Source: Metarhizobium sp964253915 (GTDB lineage Bacteria; Pseudomonadota; Alphaproteobacteria; Rhizobiales; Rhizobiaceae). Taken from it: 64,000 nucleotides of DNA. The stretch's first letter is position 1; every line of letters begins with the position of its first letter. A model generated the notes under the pieces. That model was not told where the DNA came from, ran no database searches, and saw nothing but the letters and a program-made list of their open reading frames with translations. The position numbers and the translations under genes were made by a program. This document shows, piece by piece, positions 27,123-36,008 of this stretch. The stretch lies in NCBI RefSeq assembly GCF_964253915.1, contig NZ_CAXUSG020000003.1, forward strand, positions 372,001 to 436,000, given 5' to 3'.

Positions 27123-27975
27123 TTCACGTGAAACATTTGTTAACGATGCCTTCGTCGTCGGCCATCCGATCAAGCATTCGCGGTCGCCGCTGATCCACAA
27201 TCACTGGCTCAAGCAGTTCGGATTGCCGGGTGCCTATCGGGCCATCGATGTTGCGCCGGAGAATTTCGAGATTTTTCTTGCAGGCCTCAAGGATGGCTCG
27301 TCCGGATTTCGCGGCGGCAATGTCACTATCCCGCATAAAGAAAATGCTTACCGGCTGGCGGACCGACCGGATGCGCTGGCGGAAGAGCTTGGCGCGGCCA
27401 ACACGCTGTGGCGCCAGGATGGCCTGATCTTTGCCACTAACACTGATGGTTACGGTTTCGCCGCCAATCTCGATGAACGCCAGCCCGGATGGGATGCTCA
27501 CAAGAAAGCGGTCATCTTCGGTGCCGGCGGCGCGGCGCGGGCAGTCATCCAGGCGGTGCGGGATCGGGGTTTTTCCGAGGTCCACGTGGTGAACCGCACC
27601 GTGGCCCGCGCTCGCGAACTCGCCGATCGGTTTGGCCCGAAGGTGCATGCCCATCCGCAGGAGGCGTTGACGGACGTGTTGCAAGGCTGCGGCCTGTTCG
27701 TCAACACGACGTCGCTCGGCATGGATGGCGAACAGGCGGTTGCCATCGACTTTTCGCCGCTGTCGGCTGGTGCAGTGGTAACCGACATTGTTTATGTGCC
27801 GTTGCGCACGCCTTTTCTGCAACAGGCGGAGGAGCAGGGTTTCGCCACGGTCGATGGCCTGGGCATGCTTTTGCATCAGGCTGTGCCCGGGTTTGAAAAA
27901 TGGTTCGGCAAACGGCCGGCGGTGGAGGAGGCCTTGCGCGCCCTGATCATCGCCGACATGGCGGCGCACGCATGA
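27115..27975 (+). CDS. aroE: Shikimate dehydrogenase
   Basis: NADP-dependent reduction of 3-dehydroshikimate in aromatic amino-acid synthesis. 286 residues; substrate site HSRSPLIHNHWL (~residue 22), NVTIPHKE with the catalytic Lys (~70), NTDGYGF with the catalytic Asp (~110), and the nucleotide loop FGAGGAARAV. The N-terminus MRDSRETF comes from the parS copy at 27120, which lies between the start codon and residue 7. Overlaps maf by 8 nt and coaE by 4 nt (ATGA). Confidence 0.96.
   Translation: MRDSRETFVNDAFVVGHPIKHSRSPLIHNHWLKQFGLPGAYRAIDVAPENFEIFLAGLKDGSSGFRGGNVTIPHKENAYRLADRPDALAEELGAANTLWRQDGLIFATNTDGYGFAANLDERQPGWDAHKKAVIFGAGGAARAVIQAVRDRGFSEVHVVNRTVARARELADRFGPKVHAHPQEALTDVLQGCGLFVNTTSLGMDGEQAVAIDFSPLSAGAVVTDIVYVPLRTPFLQQAEEQGFATVDGLGMLLHQAVPGFEKWFGKRPAVEEALRALIIADMAAHA
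27120..27135. other. parS site (one mismatch) at the maf/aroE junction
   Basis: TGATTCACGTGAAACA, one base from consensus. Its first three bases are the maf stop codon; in the aroE frame it gives Asp-Ser-Arg-Glu-Thr. It is 1.5 kb right of the presumed origin. Confidence 0.9.
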
Positions 27976-28571
27976 TCCTCATCGGTCTCACCGGCTCGAT
28001 CGGCATGGGCAAGTCGACGACAGCCGCAATGTTTTCAACCGAAGGCATTCCGGTCAACGATGCCGATAAGGTCGTGCACGATCTCTATCGCGGCGAAGCG
28101 GTCGCGCCGATCGAGCAGGCCTTTCCTGGTGTTGCCGTTGACGGTGTCGTCGACCGCGGAAAATTATCCGGGCAACTGTCAGGGAATCCGGATAAGTTCA
28201 AGCAGCTGGAAGCCATCGTCCATCCGTTGGTGCGGTTAAAGGAGAAGGCGTTTATCGAGAGCCAAAGGGCAGCCGGCGCCGACATGGTCGTTCTCGATAT
28301 CCCGCTGCTGTTTGAAACAGGCGGAGAGGATCGCGTCGATGTCGTCGTCGTCGTTACCTGTGATCCGGAAATCCAGCGCGAGAGGGTGTTGGCGCGTCCC
28401 GGCATGACGGAAGAAAAATTTGCAATGATCCTGTCCCGCCAGATGCCGGATGGTGAAAAACGCCGGCAGGCGGATTATCTGATCGATACCGGCAACGGCA
28501 TGGACGACGCTCGCCGGCAGGTGCTGGATGTCATCGCGGCGCTGCGGGCAGACAAGAAAAGAGAGAGCTGA
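27972..28571 (+). CDS. coaE: Dephospho-CoA kinase
   Basis: Last step of coenzyme A synthesis. 199 residues; P-loop GLTGSIGMGKSTTA at the N-terminus, DADKVVHDLY, DIPLLFETGGE, and the C-terminal lid region (MPDGEKRRQADYLIDTG). ATG overlaps the aroE stop. The aroE-coaE-dnaQ order is standard in alphaproteobacteria. A longer upstream frame is only aroE in another phase. Confidence 0.96.
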   Translation: MILIGLTGSIGMGKSTTAAMFSTEGIPVNDADKVVHDLYRGEAVAPIEQAFPGVAVDGVVDRGKLSGQLSGNPDKFKQLEAIVHPLVRLKEKAFIESQRAAGADMVVLDIPLLFETGGEDRVDVVVVVTCDPEIQRERVLARPGMTEEKFAMILSRQMPDGEKRRQADYLIDTGNGMDDARRQVLDVIAALRADKKRES

Positions 28572-28572
28572 G

Positions 28573-29277
28573 ATGCGCGAGATCATTTTCGATACGGAAA
28601 CCACCGGCCTCGACAACAAGACCGACCGGATCATCGAAATCGGCGGGATCGAACTCTTCAATCATTTTCCGACCGGCAACACGCTGCATCTCTACATCAA
28701 TCCGGGCGACACAAAGGTGCATCCGGACGCACTGGCGATCCACGGCATCACCGATGAGTTCCTCAAGGACAAACCGGTCTTTGCCGCTGTCGCTCAAGAC
28801 ATCGTATCGTTCTTCCAGGGCGCCAAATGGATCGCCCACAACGCCAACTTCGACATGGGGTTCATCAATGCCGAATTCGGCCGGCTCGGTTTGCCGGCAG
28901 TTCCGCAGGACCAGGTGATCGATACGCTGGCGCTGGCGCGTCGCAAGAATCCGATGGGACCGAATTCGCTCGATGCGCTCTGCCGTCGTTATGGCATCGA
29001 CAATTCCCACCGAACCCGCCACGGCGCGCTGCTCGACTCCGAGCTTCTGGCCGAAGTTTACATCGAGATGATCGGTGGCCGTCAGGCAGCGCTCGGCCTC
29101 GGCCAGACCGGATCGTCTTCCGGAAACGCGGCAGGACAGGAAGAGGATATTGTCGCCGCGGTCCGCCGGCGCCCGCATGCGCTGCCGTCCCGGATCACCA
29201 TCGAGGAAAAAACTGCCCATGAGGCGCTGGTCGCAAGTCTCGGCGGCAAGGGTCTCTGGCAGCGATACGACGCCTGA
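28573..29277 (+). CDS. dnaQ: DNA polymerase III epsilon subunit (3'-5' proofreading exonuclease)
   Basis: Proofreading subunit of the replicase. 234 residues. DEDDh exonuclease: ExoI FDTETTGLD (~residue 6), ExoII AHNANFDMGF (~90), ExoIII HGALLDSELLAEVY with the catalytic His and Asp (~150). The C-terminal ~60 residues are flexible and contain the expected clamp and alpha-subunit contacts, though no sharp clamp motif is obvious. ATG 28573 is one base after the coaE stop. Confidence 0.95.
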   Translation: MREIIFDTETTGLDNKTDRIIEIGGIELFNHFPTGNTLHLYINPGDTKVHPDALAIHGITDEFLKDKPVFAAVAQDIVSFFQGAKWIAHNANFDMGFINAEFGRLGLPAVPQDQVIDTLALARRKNPMGPNSLDALCRRYGIDNSHRTRHGALLDSELLAEVYIEMIGGRQAALGLGQTGSSSGNAAGQEEDIVAAVRRRPHALPSRITIEEKTAHEALVASLGGKGLWQRYDA

Positions 29278-29309
29278 AGCAAGGTCGTCAGAGGTAGGGA
29301 CAAAAGAAA

Positions 29310-29333
29310 ACGCCCGGAGCAATGCCCGGGCGT
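29310..29333. terminator. Bidirectional terminator between dnaQ and secB
   Basis: ACGCCCGG (29310-29317) pairs with CCGGGCGT (29326-29333), with an A tract on the left and an interrupted A/T tract on the right; located between convergent genes. Confidence 0.75.
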
Positions 29334-29361
29334 CGAAAAGATCGGCTGGTTTTTAAACCGC

Positions 29362-29826
29362 TCAGTTCGGTACGGCCGAAACCTTGGCACGGGCCTGTTC
29401 TTCGGCCATGCGCTGCGTGAACATCTGCGCGAAATCGATCGGGTCGATCATCAGCGGCGGGAAGCCGCCGTTGCGCGTTGCGTCGGCAACAATCTGGCGT
29501 GCGAAGGGGAACAGGAGGCGCGGGCACTCGATGAAGAGGACCGGCAGCATGTGTTCCTGCGGGAAACCGGTGATGCGGAAGACGCCGCCATAAACCAGCT
29601 CGCAGTTGAACAGGACCTTGTCGCCATCCTTGGCTTCGGCATTCAGCGACAGCACGACGTCGAAATCCGAATCCGACAGCGGATTGGCATTGACGTTGAC
29701 ATTGATGTTGATGTCCGGTGCCTGGTCGCGGGACTGCAAGGACCGCGGCGCGCCGGGGTTTTCGAAGGAAAGATCCTTGATGTATTGAGCCAGAATATTG
29801 AGGCTCGGGCTTTGCTCATTGGCCAT
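29362..29826 (-). CDS. secB: Protein-export chaperone SecB
   Basis: Tetrameric cytosolic chaperone that keeps preproteins unfolded for SecA. 154 residues; PSLNILAQYIKDLSFENP near the N-terminus, ELVYGGVFRITGFPQEHM and IECPRLLFPFARQIVAD (~residue 100) are the family blocks, followed by FPPLMIDPIDFAQMF. ATG 29826 (MANEQSPS) is the usual start. Convergent with dnaQ and upstream neighbour to fxsA on the same strand. Confidence 0.96.
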   Translation of the reverse strand: MANEQSPSLNILAQYIKDLSFENPGAPRSLQSRDQAPDININVNVNANPLSDSDFDVVLSLNAEAKDGDKVLFNCELVYGGVFRITGFPQEHMLPVLFIECPRLLFPFARQIVADATRNGGFPPLMIDPIDFAQMFTQRMAEEQARAKVSAVPN

Positions 29827-29932
29827 AGGCTGTTCCTTGCGGCGTTCTAGGGGTGAAGCCATCTACCACTTCGCATTTCGGCTTACAACCCTTGCCGCCT
29901 CCGGCTTCGGTGCCCCTTGGAAGGCGCGTCGC

Positions 29933-30439
29933 TCAGTCGCCGATACGTGGCTTGTCCGACCAGGGAGAGTTCGGATCAGGGTCGCGGTGAAAATCATCGC
30001 CGTCGAGATCGACGACGGGACCACCTCTTGCAGGGCGCGGACCGGCCGAATGACCGGACGTGTAGAAATTCTTCGAACCCATCACCACGATGCGCGGGCT
30101 AAACAGTTTCCAGGCGAGATCACGCACCGGGGGGATGAAGAACAGCAACCCGATGATGTCGGTGATGAAGCCCGGGAGCAGCAGCAGGAAACCGGCAATC
30201 ACGATCATCGCCGCATGCACCAGTTCGCGGCTCGGCACTCCGCCGCCGCGGCTCTCAGTGGAAATTTTGCGGAGAATACCCAGACCTTGCTGGCGCAGCA
30301 GGAAAATCCCCAGCATCGACGTGGCGATCACCAGCCCCAGCGTTGCCAGCACGCCGATCGCCTGACCGACCAGAATGAAGCCGGCGATTTCCGCGAACGG
30401 CAGCAAAAGGAAGATCGCAGGCAGGAAAGAAAATCGCAT
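29933..30439 (-). CDS. fxsA: FxsA family membrane protein
   Basis: 168-residue inner-membrane protein; the E. coli homologue modulates F-plasmid exclusion of phage T7, but its general role is unknown. Hydrophobic segments at about residues 4-22, 27-48 and 76-102. The signature FAEIAGFILVGQAIGVLATLGLV and LLLPGFITDIIGLLFFIPPVR match the family. The C-terminal tail is hydrophilic. Divergent from timA across 152 bp, which includes a small dyad CCAAAG-N5-CTTTGG at 30501-30517. Confidence 0.9.
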   Translation of the reverse strand: MRFSFLPAIFLLLPFAEIAGFILVGQAIGVLATLGLVIATSMLGIFLLRQQGLGILRKISTESRGGGVPSRELVHAAMIVIAGFLLLLPGFITDIIGLLFFIPPVRDLAWKLFSPRIVVMGSKNFYTSGHSAGPRPARGGPVVDLDGDDFHRDPDPNSPWSDKPRIGD

Positions 30440-30591
30440 TTCGTTGTTCCGTGCGAGAGTTTGAGGATCGTTTAACCGTATAACGCTTAACAAGCCGGGA
30501 CCAAAGATATGCTTTGGCTATTTGAATGATCGGCCCATGCAGACTATATGGGTTGGGAGACGACAAATTTTAACAGCGGTTCTGGAACGAT

Positions 30592-31293
30592 ATGGGCTCT
30601 AGCGATTTCGTGACACTCTTTTTTCTGGTAGCGGCGGTCCTGATATTCCTGCAGCTTCGCAGTGTGCTCGGCCGGCGAACCGGAAACGAGAAACCGCCAT
30701 TCGATCCCTATTCGGCGCGCGATCTGTCGAAGGGGCCGGAATCGGGTGAAAACGGCAAGGTGGTGACCCTGCCGCGTCGCGATGCGGCCGAGGGCGACGA
30801 TCGTTTTGCCGTCATCGATGCCTTTGCCAAGCCCGACACCGATCTCAATCGCGGACTGCGGGACATCCTCAAGGCAGATCCGACCTTCAATCCGAAGGAA
30901 TTTCTGGCCGGCGCCCGCATGGCCTATGAGATGATCGTCATGGCGTTTGCCGAAGGCGACCGAAAGACGTTGCGCAATCTTCTCTCGCGGGAAGTCTATG
31001 AAGGTTTCGATGCGGCGATCGTCGATCGCGAAAGCCGCGGCGAGGTGGTGAAGTCGACATTCGTCGGCATCGACAAGGCCGAAGTCCTGCATGCGGAAAT
31101 GAAGGATAACGAAGCACAGTTGACGCTTCGCATCGCTTCGCAGCTGATCTCCGCCACCTATGACAAGGCCGGCGCGCTGATCGACGGCGACGCCGAAGCG
31201 GTGGCCGAAGTCAACGATGTCTGGACGTTTGCCCGCGACCTGCGTTCGCGCGATCCGAACTGGAAGCTGATTGCGACCGAATCGGAACAATGA
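30592..31293 (+). CDS. Tim44/TimA family membrane adaptor protein
   Basis: 233 residues: one N-terminal transmembrane helix (DFVTLFFLVAAVLIFLQL), a linker, then a Tim44-like domain (about residues 90-230, FNPKEFLAGARMAYEMIVMAFAEGD). Alphaproteobacterial TimA is the relative of the mitochondrial import-motor anchor Tim44; its own role is unsettled. The stop overlaps the mltA start (ATGA), so the two products are made together. First gene of timA-mltA-smr-xre. Confidence 0.9.
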   Translation: MGSSDFVTLFFLVAAVLIFLQLRSVLGRRTGNEKPPFDPYSARDLSKGPESGENGKVVTLPRRDAAEGDDRFAVIDAFAKPDTDLNRGLRDILKADPTFNPKEFLAGARMAYEMIVMAFAEGDRKTLRNLLSREVYEGFDAAIVDRESRGEVVKSTFVGIDKAEVLHAEMKDNEAQLTLRIASQLISATYDKAGALIDGDAEAVAEVNDVWTFARDLRSRDPNWKLIATESEQ

Positions 31294-32408
31294 GTGCCGA
31301 CCCCTCAGACTTTACGCTCCAGCCGCTCACCTTTGCCGAGCTTCCTGGCTGGAGCGAGGATGATCCGACGTCCCTGCTGGCGCCCATGGGCGCCTGTCTT
31401 CGTCATGTGACCGAGGTCAAACCTTATCGTACCGGTTCGCTCGGACTGTCCACCGCCGATCTGCTTCCCCTTCTTCAGGCCGCCAGCCATGCTTTGCCGC
31501 GCAGTGCGCCAGAGGCGCGGCGATTTTTCGAGGCGCATTGCACGCCGTTCCGTATCGCCAGGCGGGATGGCCATGCCGGTTTCGTCACCGCTTTCTACGA
31601 ACCGGAGGTCGCGGTTTCGGCGTGGCAGGAAGGCGAATGGACATATCCGTTCTATCGCCGCCCACACGATCTTGCCGACATCGATGACAGTAATCGTCCA
31701 CCTGAATTCGACGCATCCTATGCATTCGCGCTGGACGGTCCCGACGGTTTCAGCGCCTATGCCGACCGCCGGGCCATCGACCAGGGACATCTCGCCGGCC
31801 GCGGCCTGGAGATTGCCTGGGCGAAATCGAAAATCGATGTGTTTTTTGCCCATGTCCAGGGTGCGGCGCGGTTGCGATATGGCGACGGCAGCGTCAGGCG
31901 AATCACCTATGCCGCCAAGGCCGGGCACCCGTTTTCCGCCATCGGTCGGCTATTGATCGATCGCGGCGAGATCGACGCCCGCGACATTTCCATGCAGGCG
32001 ATCCGCGCCTGGCTGACCGCCCATCCGGAGCAGATGGACGAGGTGATGTGGCATAACCGCTCCTACATCTTCTTCCGCGAGGCCGAGGTCGACGATCTTT
32101 CGGCTGGACCGATCGCTGCGGCGAAAGTGCCGCTCGTCGCCGGCCGGTCGCTGGCTGTCGACCGGATGATCCATACGTTCGGTTTTCCCTTTTTCATCCG
32201 TTCCGAAAGCCTCACCCATCTGGATGGCGGAAGGCCGTTCCAGCGGCTGATGCTGGCGCTCGACACCGGCACCGCCATCGTCGGTCCGGCGCGCGGCGAC
32301 ATCTTTACCGGCTCGGGTGATGCGGCCGGCGAGCTCGCGGGAACGGTGCGCAATGCCGCCGATTTCCACATCCTCGTTCCAAATGCGGCAGCGGCGAGGT
32401 TTCGCTGA
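31290..32408 (+). CDS. mltA: Membrane-bound lytic murein transglycosylase A-like protein (MltA)
   Basis: Cleaves peptidoglycan glycan strands to 1,6-anhydro-muropeptides. 372 residues: MltA barrel (FVTAFYEPEVAVS, then PPEFDASYAFALDG), the AGHPFSAIGRLLIDRGEI and HPEQMDEVMWHNRSYIFFRE blocks, and the C-terminal 3D domain with its Asp triad (MLALDTGTAIVGPARGDIF). No signal peptide or lipobox is visible at the N-terminus (MSADPSDFTLQPLTFAELPG), which is odd for a wall enzyme. The start overlaps timA and cannot be moved upstream within any sensible frame. Confidence 0.93.
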   Translation: MSADPSDFTLQPLTFAELPGWSEDDPTSLLAPMGACLRHVTEVKPYRTGSLGLSTADLLPLLQAASHALPRSAPEARRFFEAHCTPFRIARRDGHAGFVTAFYEPEVAVSAWQEGEWTYPFYRRPHDLADIDDSNRPPEFDASYAFALDGPDGFSAYADRRAIDQGHLAGRGLEIAWAKSKIDVFFAHVQGAARLRYGDGSVRRITYAAKAGHPFSAIGRLLIDRGEIDARDISMQAIRAWLTAHPEQMDEVMWHNRSYIFFREAEVDDLSAGPIAAAKVPLVAGRSLAVDRMIHTFGFPFFIRSESLTHLDGGRPFQRLMLALDTGTAIVGPARGDIFTGSGDAAGELAGTVRNAADFHILVPNAAAARFR

Positions 32409-32971
32409 TGGCGAAGGATCGCAAGTTGAACGCCGAGGAGCGCATCCTGTGGGGCAAGGTCGCCCGCTCGGCGCGGGCTTTGCCCGGCAAGCTCGAAGAC
32501 CTGATGGCCTTCGAAGATTTCGAAACACCTGCGCTTCCGCAGGAAATGCCGTCAAAGGAAAAGCCCGGTGTTGCGGCAAACAAGGCTATCGACACCGGCC
32601 AGGCGGAAAAGAAACCATCGCCGCAACGGCATCATCCGCTGGAAAAGCCGGTCAAGCGCAAGCTCGCCCGCGGTCGCCTGTCGCTTGAAGCCCGCATCGA
32701 TCTTCACGGCATGGTGCAGAGCGAAGCGCATGTCATGCTGCTCGACTTCCTGATCCGCGCTCATGAACGCGGCATGCGGCATGTGCTGATCATTACCGGC
32801 AAGGGCAGTTCGATGGGCAGCGAAGGCGCGCTGAAGCGGGCGGTGCCGATGTGGTTCTCGAAGCCGGAATTCCGCTACCTGATCTCGTCGCACGAAACGG
32901 CGGCACAACATCACGGTGGCGAGGGCGCTCTTTATGTGCGTCTGTCCCGGCGCCGGGGGGAAACCTCGTGA
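32408..32971 (+). CDS. Smr/MutS2-type nuclease-domain protein
   Basis: 187 residues. A charged N-terminal half without clear fold is followed by a Smr domain: RIDLHGMVQSEAHVMLLDFL (DLHG motif, ~residue 100), LIITGKGSSMGSEGALK (TGKG motif) and a C-terminal strand HHGGEGALYVRL. Stand-alone Smr proteins nick or bind DNA or RNA; the target is unknown. The ATG shares one base with the mltA stop, and the GTG of the next gene overlaps its stop. Confidence 0.88.
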   Translation: MAKDRKLNAEERILWGKVARSARALPGKLEDLMAFEDFETPALPQEMPSKEKPGVAANKAIDTGQAEKKPSPQRHHPLEKPVKRKLARGRLSLEARIDLHGMVQSEAHVMLLDFLIRAHERGMRHVLIITGKGSSMGSEGALKRAVPMWFSKPEFRYLISSHETAAQHHGGEGALYVRLSRRRGETS

Positions 32972-33333
32972 CCCCCTTCGGCATGGCCGTGCGCAGCCTG
33001 CGGGAACGCAAGGGCGTGTCGCAAAAACAGATGGCGGCGGCAATCGGCGTTTCGCCCGCCTATCTTTCCGCCCTGGAACACGGGCGGCGGGGAAAACCGA
33101 GCTTCGATTTCCTGCAACGGGTGGCGGGTTACTTCAACATCATCTGGGACGAGGCGGAGGAGCTGTTCATGCTGGCCGGCGTCTCCGATCCGCATGTCAG
33201 CCTCGATACGTCGGGATTGCCGTCCGAATACACCGCCTTTGCCAACCGTTTGGCGCGGGTGATTCGCCAACTTGACCCGCAGGTGATAGAACAACTCGAC
33301 ACCATGGTGAAAAATGCGTCGAAGCCGTCCTAA
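32968..33333 (+). CDS. XRE-family helix-turn-helix regulator
   Basis: 121 residues from GTG 32968, which overlaps the Smr stop (GTGA). A single HTH of the lambda-Cro type (FGMAVRSLRERKGVSQKQMA then AAIGVSPAYLSALEHG) occupies residues 1-65; the remainder is helical with no effector domain. Its target is not evident; the overlapping arrangement with timA-mltA-smr suggests it regulates that unit or is merely co-expressed. An upstream 39-codon extension lies in another phase of the Smr gene. Confidence 0.88.
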   Translation: MTPFGMAVRSLRERKGVSQKQMAAAIGVSPAYLSALEHGRRGKPSFDFLQRVAGYFNIIWDEAEELFMLAGVSDPHVSLDTSGLPSEYTAFANRLARVIRQLDPQVIEQLDTMVKNASKPS

Positions 33334-33379
33334 AGCGGCCTTCATCCCCTGTTTTATGCCGGGTTCCAGCCGCGGAGAT

Positions 33380-33408
33380 TTGGAACTTGCGCCTAAAATC
33401 CCTATATT
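33380..33408 (+). promoter_or_regulatory. Candidate gyrB promoter
   Basis: TTGGAA (33380-33385), 17-nt spacer, TATATT (33403-33408), ending 73 bp before the gyrB start. This is the best sigma-70-type match in the 148-bp gap. Confidence 0.4.
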
Positions 33409-33481
33409 CGAGCGAGAATAATAGCGTGATTCGCCTGAGAATCCTTCGCGTCTTCTCTGACAAATCTGGAAAGACTTCTTG

Positions 33482-35917
33482 ATGACAGACACACCTGAGA
33501 CCGAAACCGGCGCCAGCGCCGAATACGGTGCCGACTCCATTAAGGTTCTCAAGGGACTGGATGCCGTTCGCAAGCGGCCGGGCATGTATATCGGCGATAC
33601 GGACGACGGTTCAGGCCTGCATCACATGGTGTACGAAGTCGTCGACAACGCCATCGACGAAGCGCTGGCCGGCCATGCCGACATCGTAACGGTAACGCTC
33701 AATCCCGACGGTTCGGTGACGGTGACCGACAACGGTCGCGGTATCCCGACCGACATCCACAGCGGTGAGGGTGTTTCGGCAGCCGAAGTCATCATGACCC
33801 AGCTGCATGCCGGCGGTAAGTTCGACCAGAACTCCTACAAGGTTTCCGGCGGTCTGCACGGCGTCGGCGTGTCTGTCGTCAATGCCCTGTCCGTCTGGCT
33901 GAAGCTGCGCATCCGTCGCGGCGGCAAGCTGCACGAGATCGCCTTTACCCACGGCGTCGCCGATGCGCCGCTGCAGGTGATTGGCGAATATGAAGGCCGG
34001 TCGGGTACGGAAGTCACCTTCCTCGCTAGCCCGCAGACCTTCACGATGACGGAATTCGATTACGGCACGCTGGAACACCGCCTGCGCGAACTCGCCTTCC
34101 TGAATTCCGGCGTGCGCATCCTGCTCACCGACAAGCGGCATTCGGACATCAAGCAGGAAGAGATGATGTATGACGGCGGCCTCGAAGCCTTCGTCGCTTA
34201 TCTCGACCGCGCCAAGAAGCCGCTCGTCCAGAAGCCGGTGGCGATCCGCAGCGAAAAGGATGGCATCACCGTCGAAGTCGCGATGTGGTGGAATGACAGC
34301 TATCATGAAAATGTGCTGTGTTTTACCAACAACATCCCGCAGCGCGACGGTGGCACGCACATGGCCGGCTTCCGCGCCGCCCTGACGCGCCAGATCGTGT
34401 CCTACGGCGAAAGCTCCGGCCTGACGAAAAAGGAAAAGGTCTCGCTGACCGGCGATGACTGCCGCGAAGGCTTGACGGCGGTGCTTTCCGTCAAGGTGCC
34501 GGATCCGAAATTTTCGTCGCAGACCAAGGACAAGCTGGTGTCGTCAGAAGTGCGGCCGGTGGTCGAAAGCCTTGTCAACGAGGCGCTCGGCACCTGGCTC
34601 GAAGAACATCCCGCCGATGCCAAGGTGCTGGTCGGCAAGGTGATCGAGGCCGCTGCTGCCCGTGAAGCCGCCCGCCGCGCCCGCGAACTGACGCGCCGCA
34701 AGGGTGCGCTCGACATCGCCTCGTTGCCCGGCAAACTTGCCGATTGCTCCGAGCGTGATCCGGCAAAATCCGAACTTTTCCTGGTCGAGGGTGATTCGGC
34801 CGGCGGTTCCGCCAAACAGGGTCGTTCGCGTGAAAGCCAGGCCATCCTGCCGCTACGCGGCAAGATCCTCAATGTCGAACGTGCCCGTTTCGACAAGATG
34901 CTGTCGAGCCAGGAAATCGGCACGCTGATCACCGCGCTCGGCACGTCGATCGGCAAGGACGAGTTCAACGCCGATAAGCTGCGTTACCACAAGATCATCA
35001 TCATGACGGATGCCGACGTCGACGGCGCCCACATCCGTACGCTGCTGCTCACCTTCTTCTTCCGCCAGATGCCGGAGCTGATCGAGCGTGGCCATCTCTT
35101 CATTGCCCAGCCGCCGCTCTACAAGGTGACGCGCGGCAAATCGGTGCAATATGTCAAGGACGAGAAGGGCCTGGAAGAATATCTGATCGGCATGGGCCTG
35201 GACGATGCCTCCCTGCACCTCGCCTCGGGCGAGGTTCGCACCGGTCACGATCTGCGCGAGGTGGTGCAGGACGCGCTGCGCCTGCGCAGCCTGATCGACG
35301 GCCTGCATTCCCGCTATAGCCGTTCGCTCGTCGAGCAGGCAGCGATCACCGGCGCGCTGAACGTCGAGCTGACGACCGACCGGGCGCGGGTCGAACAGAC
35401 GGCCGCCGATGTCGCCCAGCGGCTGGATCTGATCGCCGAAGAGACCGAACGCGGCTGGACCGGCCATGTGGGTGCCGATGGCGGTCTGCGTTTCGAACGC
35501 ATGGTTCGTGGCGTCAAGGAAGTCGCCGTGCTCGACATGGCGCTGATCGGCTCCTCGGATGCTCGTCACATCGACCAGATGACGACGCGGCTCAAGGACA
35601 TCTACGCCGCGCCGCCGGCGCTGGTGCGCAAGGAAGGCCGTATTGAACTCTCTGGTCCTCGGGCGCTGCTGGATGCGATCTTCGCTTCGGGTCGCAAGGG
35701 CTTGTCGATGCAGCGCTACAAGGGTCTCGGCGAAATGAATGCCGAACAACTGTGGGAAACGACGCTCGATCCGAACGTCCGTTCGCTGCTGCAGGTTCGC
35801 GTCAACGATGCGACCAATGCCGATGGCCTGTTCTCGCGCCTGATGGGCGACGAGGTCGAGCCGCGCCGCGAATTCATCCAAGAAAATGCCCTCAGCGTCG
35901 CAAACCTGGATATCTAG
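33482..35917 (+). CDS. gyrB: DNA gyrase subunit B
   Basis: ATPase subunit of gyrase, introduces negative supercoils. 811 residues: GHKL ATPase (VRKRPGMYIGDTDDGSGLHH, VVDNAIDEALAGHA, the GGKFDQNSYKVSGGLHGVG lid), transducer domain, TOPRIM (VEGDSAGGSAKQGRSRESQA, IMTDADVDGAHI) and the C-terminal MQRYKGLGEMNAEQLWETT. All are complete. ATG 33482; a TTG one codon upstream is not needed. Origin-proximal and co-directional with the fork. Followed by the parS pair at 35984-36024. Confidence 0.99.
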   Translation: MTDTPETETGASAEYGADSIKVLKGLDAVRKRPGMYIGDTDDGSGLHHMVYEVVDNAIDEALAGHADIVTVTLNPDGSVTVTDNGRGIPTDIHSGEGVSAAEVIMTQLHAGGKFDQNSYKVSGGLHGVGVSVVNALSVWLKLRIRRGGKLHEIAFTHGVADAPLQVIGEYEGRSGTEVTFLASPQTFTMTEFDYGTLEHRLRELAFLNSGVRILLTDKRHSDIKQEEMMYDGGLEAFVAYLDRAKKPLVQKPVAIRSEKDGITVEVAMWWNDSYHENVLCFTNNIPQRDGGTHMAGFRAALTRQIVSYGESSGLTKKEKVSLTGDDCREGLTAVLSVKVPDPKFSSQTKDKLVSSEVRPVVESLVNEALGTWLEEHPADAKVLVGKVIEAAAAREAARRARELTRRKGALDIASLPGKLADCSERDPAKSELFLVEGDSAGGSAKQGRSRESQAILPLRGKILNVERARFDKMLSSQEIGTLITALGTSIGKDEFNADKLRYHKIIIMTDADVDGAHIRTLLLTFFFRQMPELIERGHLFIAQPPLYKVTRGKSVQYVKDEKGLEEYLIGMGLDDASLHLASGEVRTGHDLREVVQDALRLRSLIDGLHSRYSRSLVEQAAITGALNVELTTDRARVEQTAADVAQRLDLIAEETERGWTGHVGADGGLRFERMVRGVKEVAVLDMALIGSSDARHIDQMTTRLKDIYAAPPALVRKEGRIELSGPRALLDAIFASGRKGLSMQRYKGLGEMNAEQLWETTLDPNVRSLLQVRVNDATNADGLFSRLMGDEVEPRREFIQENALSVANLDI

Positions 35918-35983
35918 TATTTTCTGGGGACGACGGACGCTATAGATTGACAAAAGAGTCCGTCAAAAGATTCAAGCGCTTAG

Positions 35984-35999
35984 TGTTTCACGTGAATCA
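35984..35999. other. parS site (one mismatch), left member of an inverted pair
   Basis: TGTTTCACGTGAATCA in the gap between gyrB and the nitroreductase gene. It is the reverse complement of the neighbour at 36009. Confidence 0.9.
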
Positions 36000-36008
36000 T
36001 GGTTAATG

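Noticed and set aside
27583..27588. CACGTG in aroE
   Set aside because: Flanks do not fit parS.
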